Assembly (NCBI GenBank): GCA_020226215.1
Contig: CM035234.1
Location: 54,315,275-54,379,274, forward strand
Length of the DNA: 64,000 bases
Origin: Sindora glabra
Lineage: Eukaryota > Streptophyta > Magnoliopsida > Fabales > Fabaceae
Direction: 5' to 3'
Shown here one piece after another: positions 62,359 to 64,000 of this stretch (position 1 is its first letter; every line of letters starts with the position of its first letter). Both the position numbers and the translations under genes were made by a program. The notes beneath the pieces were generated by a model, which saw only the letters and a list, made by a program, of their open reading frames with translations, searched no databases and was not told the origin of the DNA.

Positions 62359-63338
62359 GGTGTTTGATTTGTAAAATATTTCTCACATTTCTAGGAATAT
62401 TTTAAAGAAATATGAGATTTTCATATTTAGTTCAAATTTTAAAAAAAATCCTGAGAATGTTCACATTCTCAAGAATGTTTTCAACTTATATTCCTCCAAA
62501 ATATTCTTATAAAAGAGGTGGGTATTCTATATTCTCATTGTATATGAATATTTAATTGATACCAAAAGATTAATTTGCCCATCCTACCACTTATCGTGAT
62601 CAACCATCATCTATCACCATATACCACTGGTGGCAACTACTTACTACCACCTATTGTCAGTCATTACTAATTTTCAATAATCATTATTGATCACTAACTA
62701 TTGCTAGTGATTATCGTTCGTCACCATCCATTGTCAATAATTATTATTGATTGCAAACCACTTTTCACCTATAATTATCACTGATTATCCATCACCTATC
62801 GTTACTAATCATTATTTTCCAGCACCCACATTGGCGACCAATATCAACTACTATCTATTACTAGTGATCGTTATTCACCACTACCTACCATCAATTATTA
62901 CCATCCACCACCATTCATTATTAGTAATCACACTAGTCACCACCCATTGTCAATAATAATCGTTAGCCACAATTCATTATCAATAGTCATTATTAGTTAT
63001 CATCCATTTTGGATAACTATCACCATCCACAACTTATCCTTGATAACCACTACTAGCTTGCCCATCATCAATGACTACTATCTACCTTCACCCACTATCA
63101 ATGACCACCATCAGCCACTAAACATTATTAATAACTATTTAATTTTTAATGAAGATATTTTTAGTAATCAAAAAATATTTTTAGAAATATTCAAAATATT
63201 TAAAATATACTATTATGACATAACTAGAAATGTTTTAATTAAACAAAATATTAAAATATCATATTCTAATGAATTGAATTCCTGATTTTCAAGAACATTA
63301 GGATTTTCAAAAATATTTGATTCCATGAATCAAACACC
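62359..63338. mobile_element. MITE-like element with short terminal inverted repeats
   Basis: It starts GGTGTTTGATTTGT and ends, inverted, GGTGTTTGATTCAT; identity is clear for 11 bp. The 980 bp between them contain a large degenerate minisatellite and no coding sequence. A GGTGTTTGATT/GGTGTTTGG-type terminus is common among plant non-autonomous DNA transposons. No convincing target duplication could be fixed, so the superfamily is left open. Confidence 0.5.
62580..63125. repeat. Degenerate minisatellite inside the MITE-like element
   Basis: Variants of 'CACCATCCATTGTCAATAAT' followed by 'YATTATTGATYRC' repeat about every 30-36 bp for over 500 bp. The plus strand is markedly C-rich and G-poor. 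Long open frames through it (62747-62956, 62947-63285) are rich in Ile, Thr, His and Ser and reflect the repeat, not genes. Confidence 0.75.
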
Positions 63339-63489
63339 ATTTAAAGAAATTGTTGTTACATATAATGCAACAATTAAATTTTTACCGTTGAAACCTCCCC
63401 TTAAATATCCACCCTTCTATTCTTTTTTTTTCTTTTTTTCTTAGTTTTTAGACATATTATAAAATATTAAAATAAAAGAAAAAAATAAA

Positions 63490-63760
63490 ATCGTGTCTTC
63501 TCGCATCTCTTTTGAAAACTCTCAATCCGGGACGGGCAGTTTTAGTTACAAGGGGAGGCTTTCTTGTCTTTGTTGGATGGGGAAAAAGTAAGAAACAATG
63601 ATAGTCTTGGGATGGGGACTGTTGACAGATTCAACAGCGGGGGCCTCCCGTGTCGTCATCATCACATTTATATATCAGAGGCCTTCAACCCTTTACTCCT
63701 TCAGAGGTGTTATTTACTATCATACTTGGGGACTACCTTTATAAATATTGCATCATTTGA
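63490..63760 (+). promoter_or_regulatory. Less AT-rich island with TATA boxes, possible promoter of a gene beyond the window
   Basis: The GC content rises abruptly after 63490. ATTTATATATCAG (63666-63678) and CTTTATAAATATTG (63737-63750) resemble plant TATA boxes. Upstream of the first lie CGTGTCGTCATCATC (a TGACG-type motif on the minus strand) and CTGTTGACAG (W-box core). No start codon with a credible protein follows before the (AT)n tract or the window end. Could equally be a MITE or an exonised remnant. Confidence 0.3.
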
Positions 63761-63762
63761 CT

Positions 63763-63885
<123 letters not shown>

Positions 63886-64000
63886 CATTGTTAGCATCCA
63901 AGCTTTGATGATGGGTTTATTCTTGAGTTAAAAGCGTGAATAAGTCGAATATTCTACCATGAAAAATGCTTTTGTGATAAAATTCCGGACGGATCAAGTT

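Noticed and set aside
62747..63285. Two open frames of 69 and 112 codons
   Set aside because: They read through the degenerate minisatellite and have only repeat-derived Ile/His/Ser/Thr composition.

Overview
The window reads as heterochromatin-like intergenic DNA from a eudicot plant. It is very AT-rich, contains no intact protein gene, rRNA or tRNA, and is built almost entirely of decayed transposable elements nested in one another. Ty3/gypsy and Ty1/copia LTR termini (TG...CA, 5-bp target-site duplications), a Tat-lineage pol remnant, hAT- and Mutator-type DNA transposons and long (AT)n tracts all fit a plant nuclear genome. Species cannot be told from the sequence. Family letters A-H below are my own labels for repeats that recur in the window.

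Left third (1-16.0 kb): a plus-strand gypsy LTR (E1), a copia-like LTR end, then one decayed minus-strand gypsy element. Its probable 3' LTR (B1, ~2.94-6.96 kb) is split by a SIRE-like solo LTR (3563-6153). A polypurine tract and pol tail lie at 6960-7041. Its internal region is split by solo LTR E3 (7042-9861), and a second B LTR (B2) ends at 15560.

Middle (16.0-31.2 kb): a second decayed minus-strand gypsy element. Its 3' LTR (C2) is split by solo LTR A1 (~16119-19624) and by solo LTR E2 (21109-25954), and E2 is itself split by a copia solo LTR (23420-25085). PPT and internal region run 25960-~30790, with a 5' LTR remnant (C1) to 31202. From 31.2 to 41.8 kb lie LTR fragment D with solo LTR G1 inside it, truncated LTR G2, a truncated copia LTR, a gypsy gag remnant and LTR H1.

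Right third: a minus-strand Tat-lineage pol pseudogene with an antisense ORF remnant (41.8-45.8 kb), a hAT-type element (46201-50330) holding another copia solo LTR, and LTR H2 (~50.7-57.6 kb) split by solo LTR A2 (52307-55867). Next come tandem duplications, one carrying a Mutator-like element with a captured D-3-phosphoglycerate dehydrogenase fragment (59125-60479), then a MITE-like element enclosing a degenerate minisatellite. The only stretch resembling ordinary single-copy DNA is a less AT-rich, TATA-bearing island at 63.5-63.76 kb, followed by (AT)58.

Nothing here works as a genetic circuit; the interest is historical. Repeats occur more than once, so unoccupied sister copies act as empty-site controls for four insertions. 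At least seven elements are lone LTRs with recognisable target duplications, which points to heavy LTR-LTR recombination. The strongest lead is the captured gene fragment at 59.1-60.5 kb. Most boundaries without a stated target duplication are estimates.
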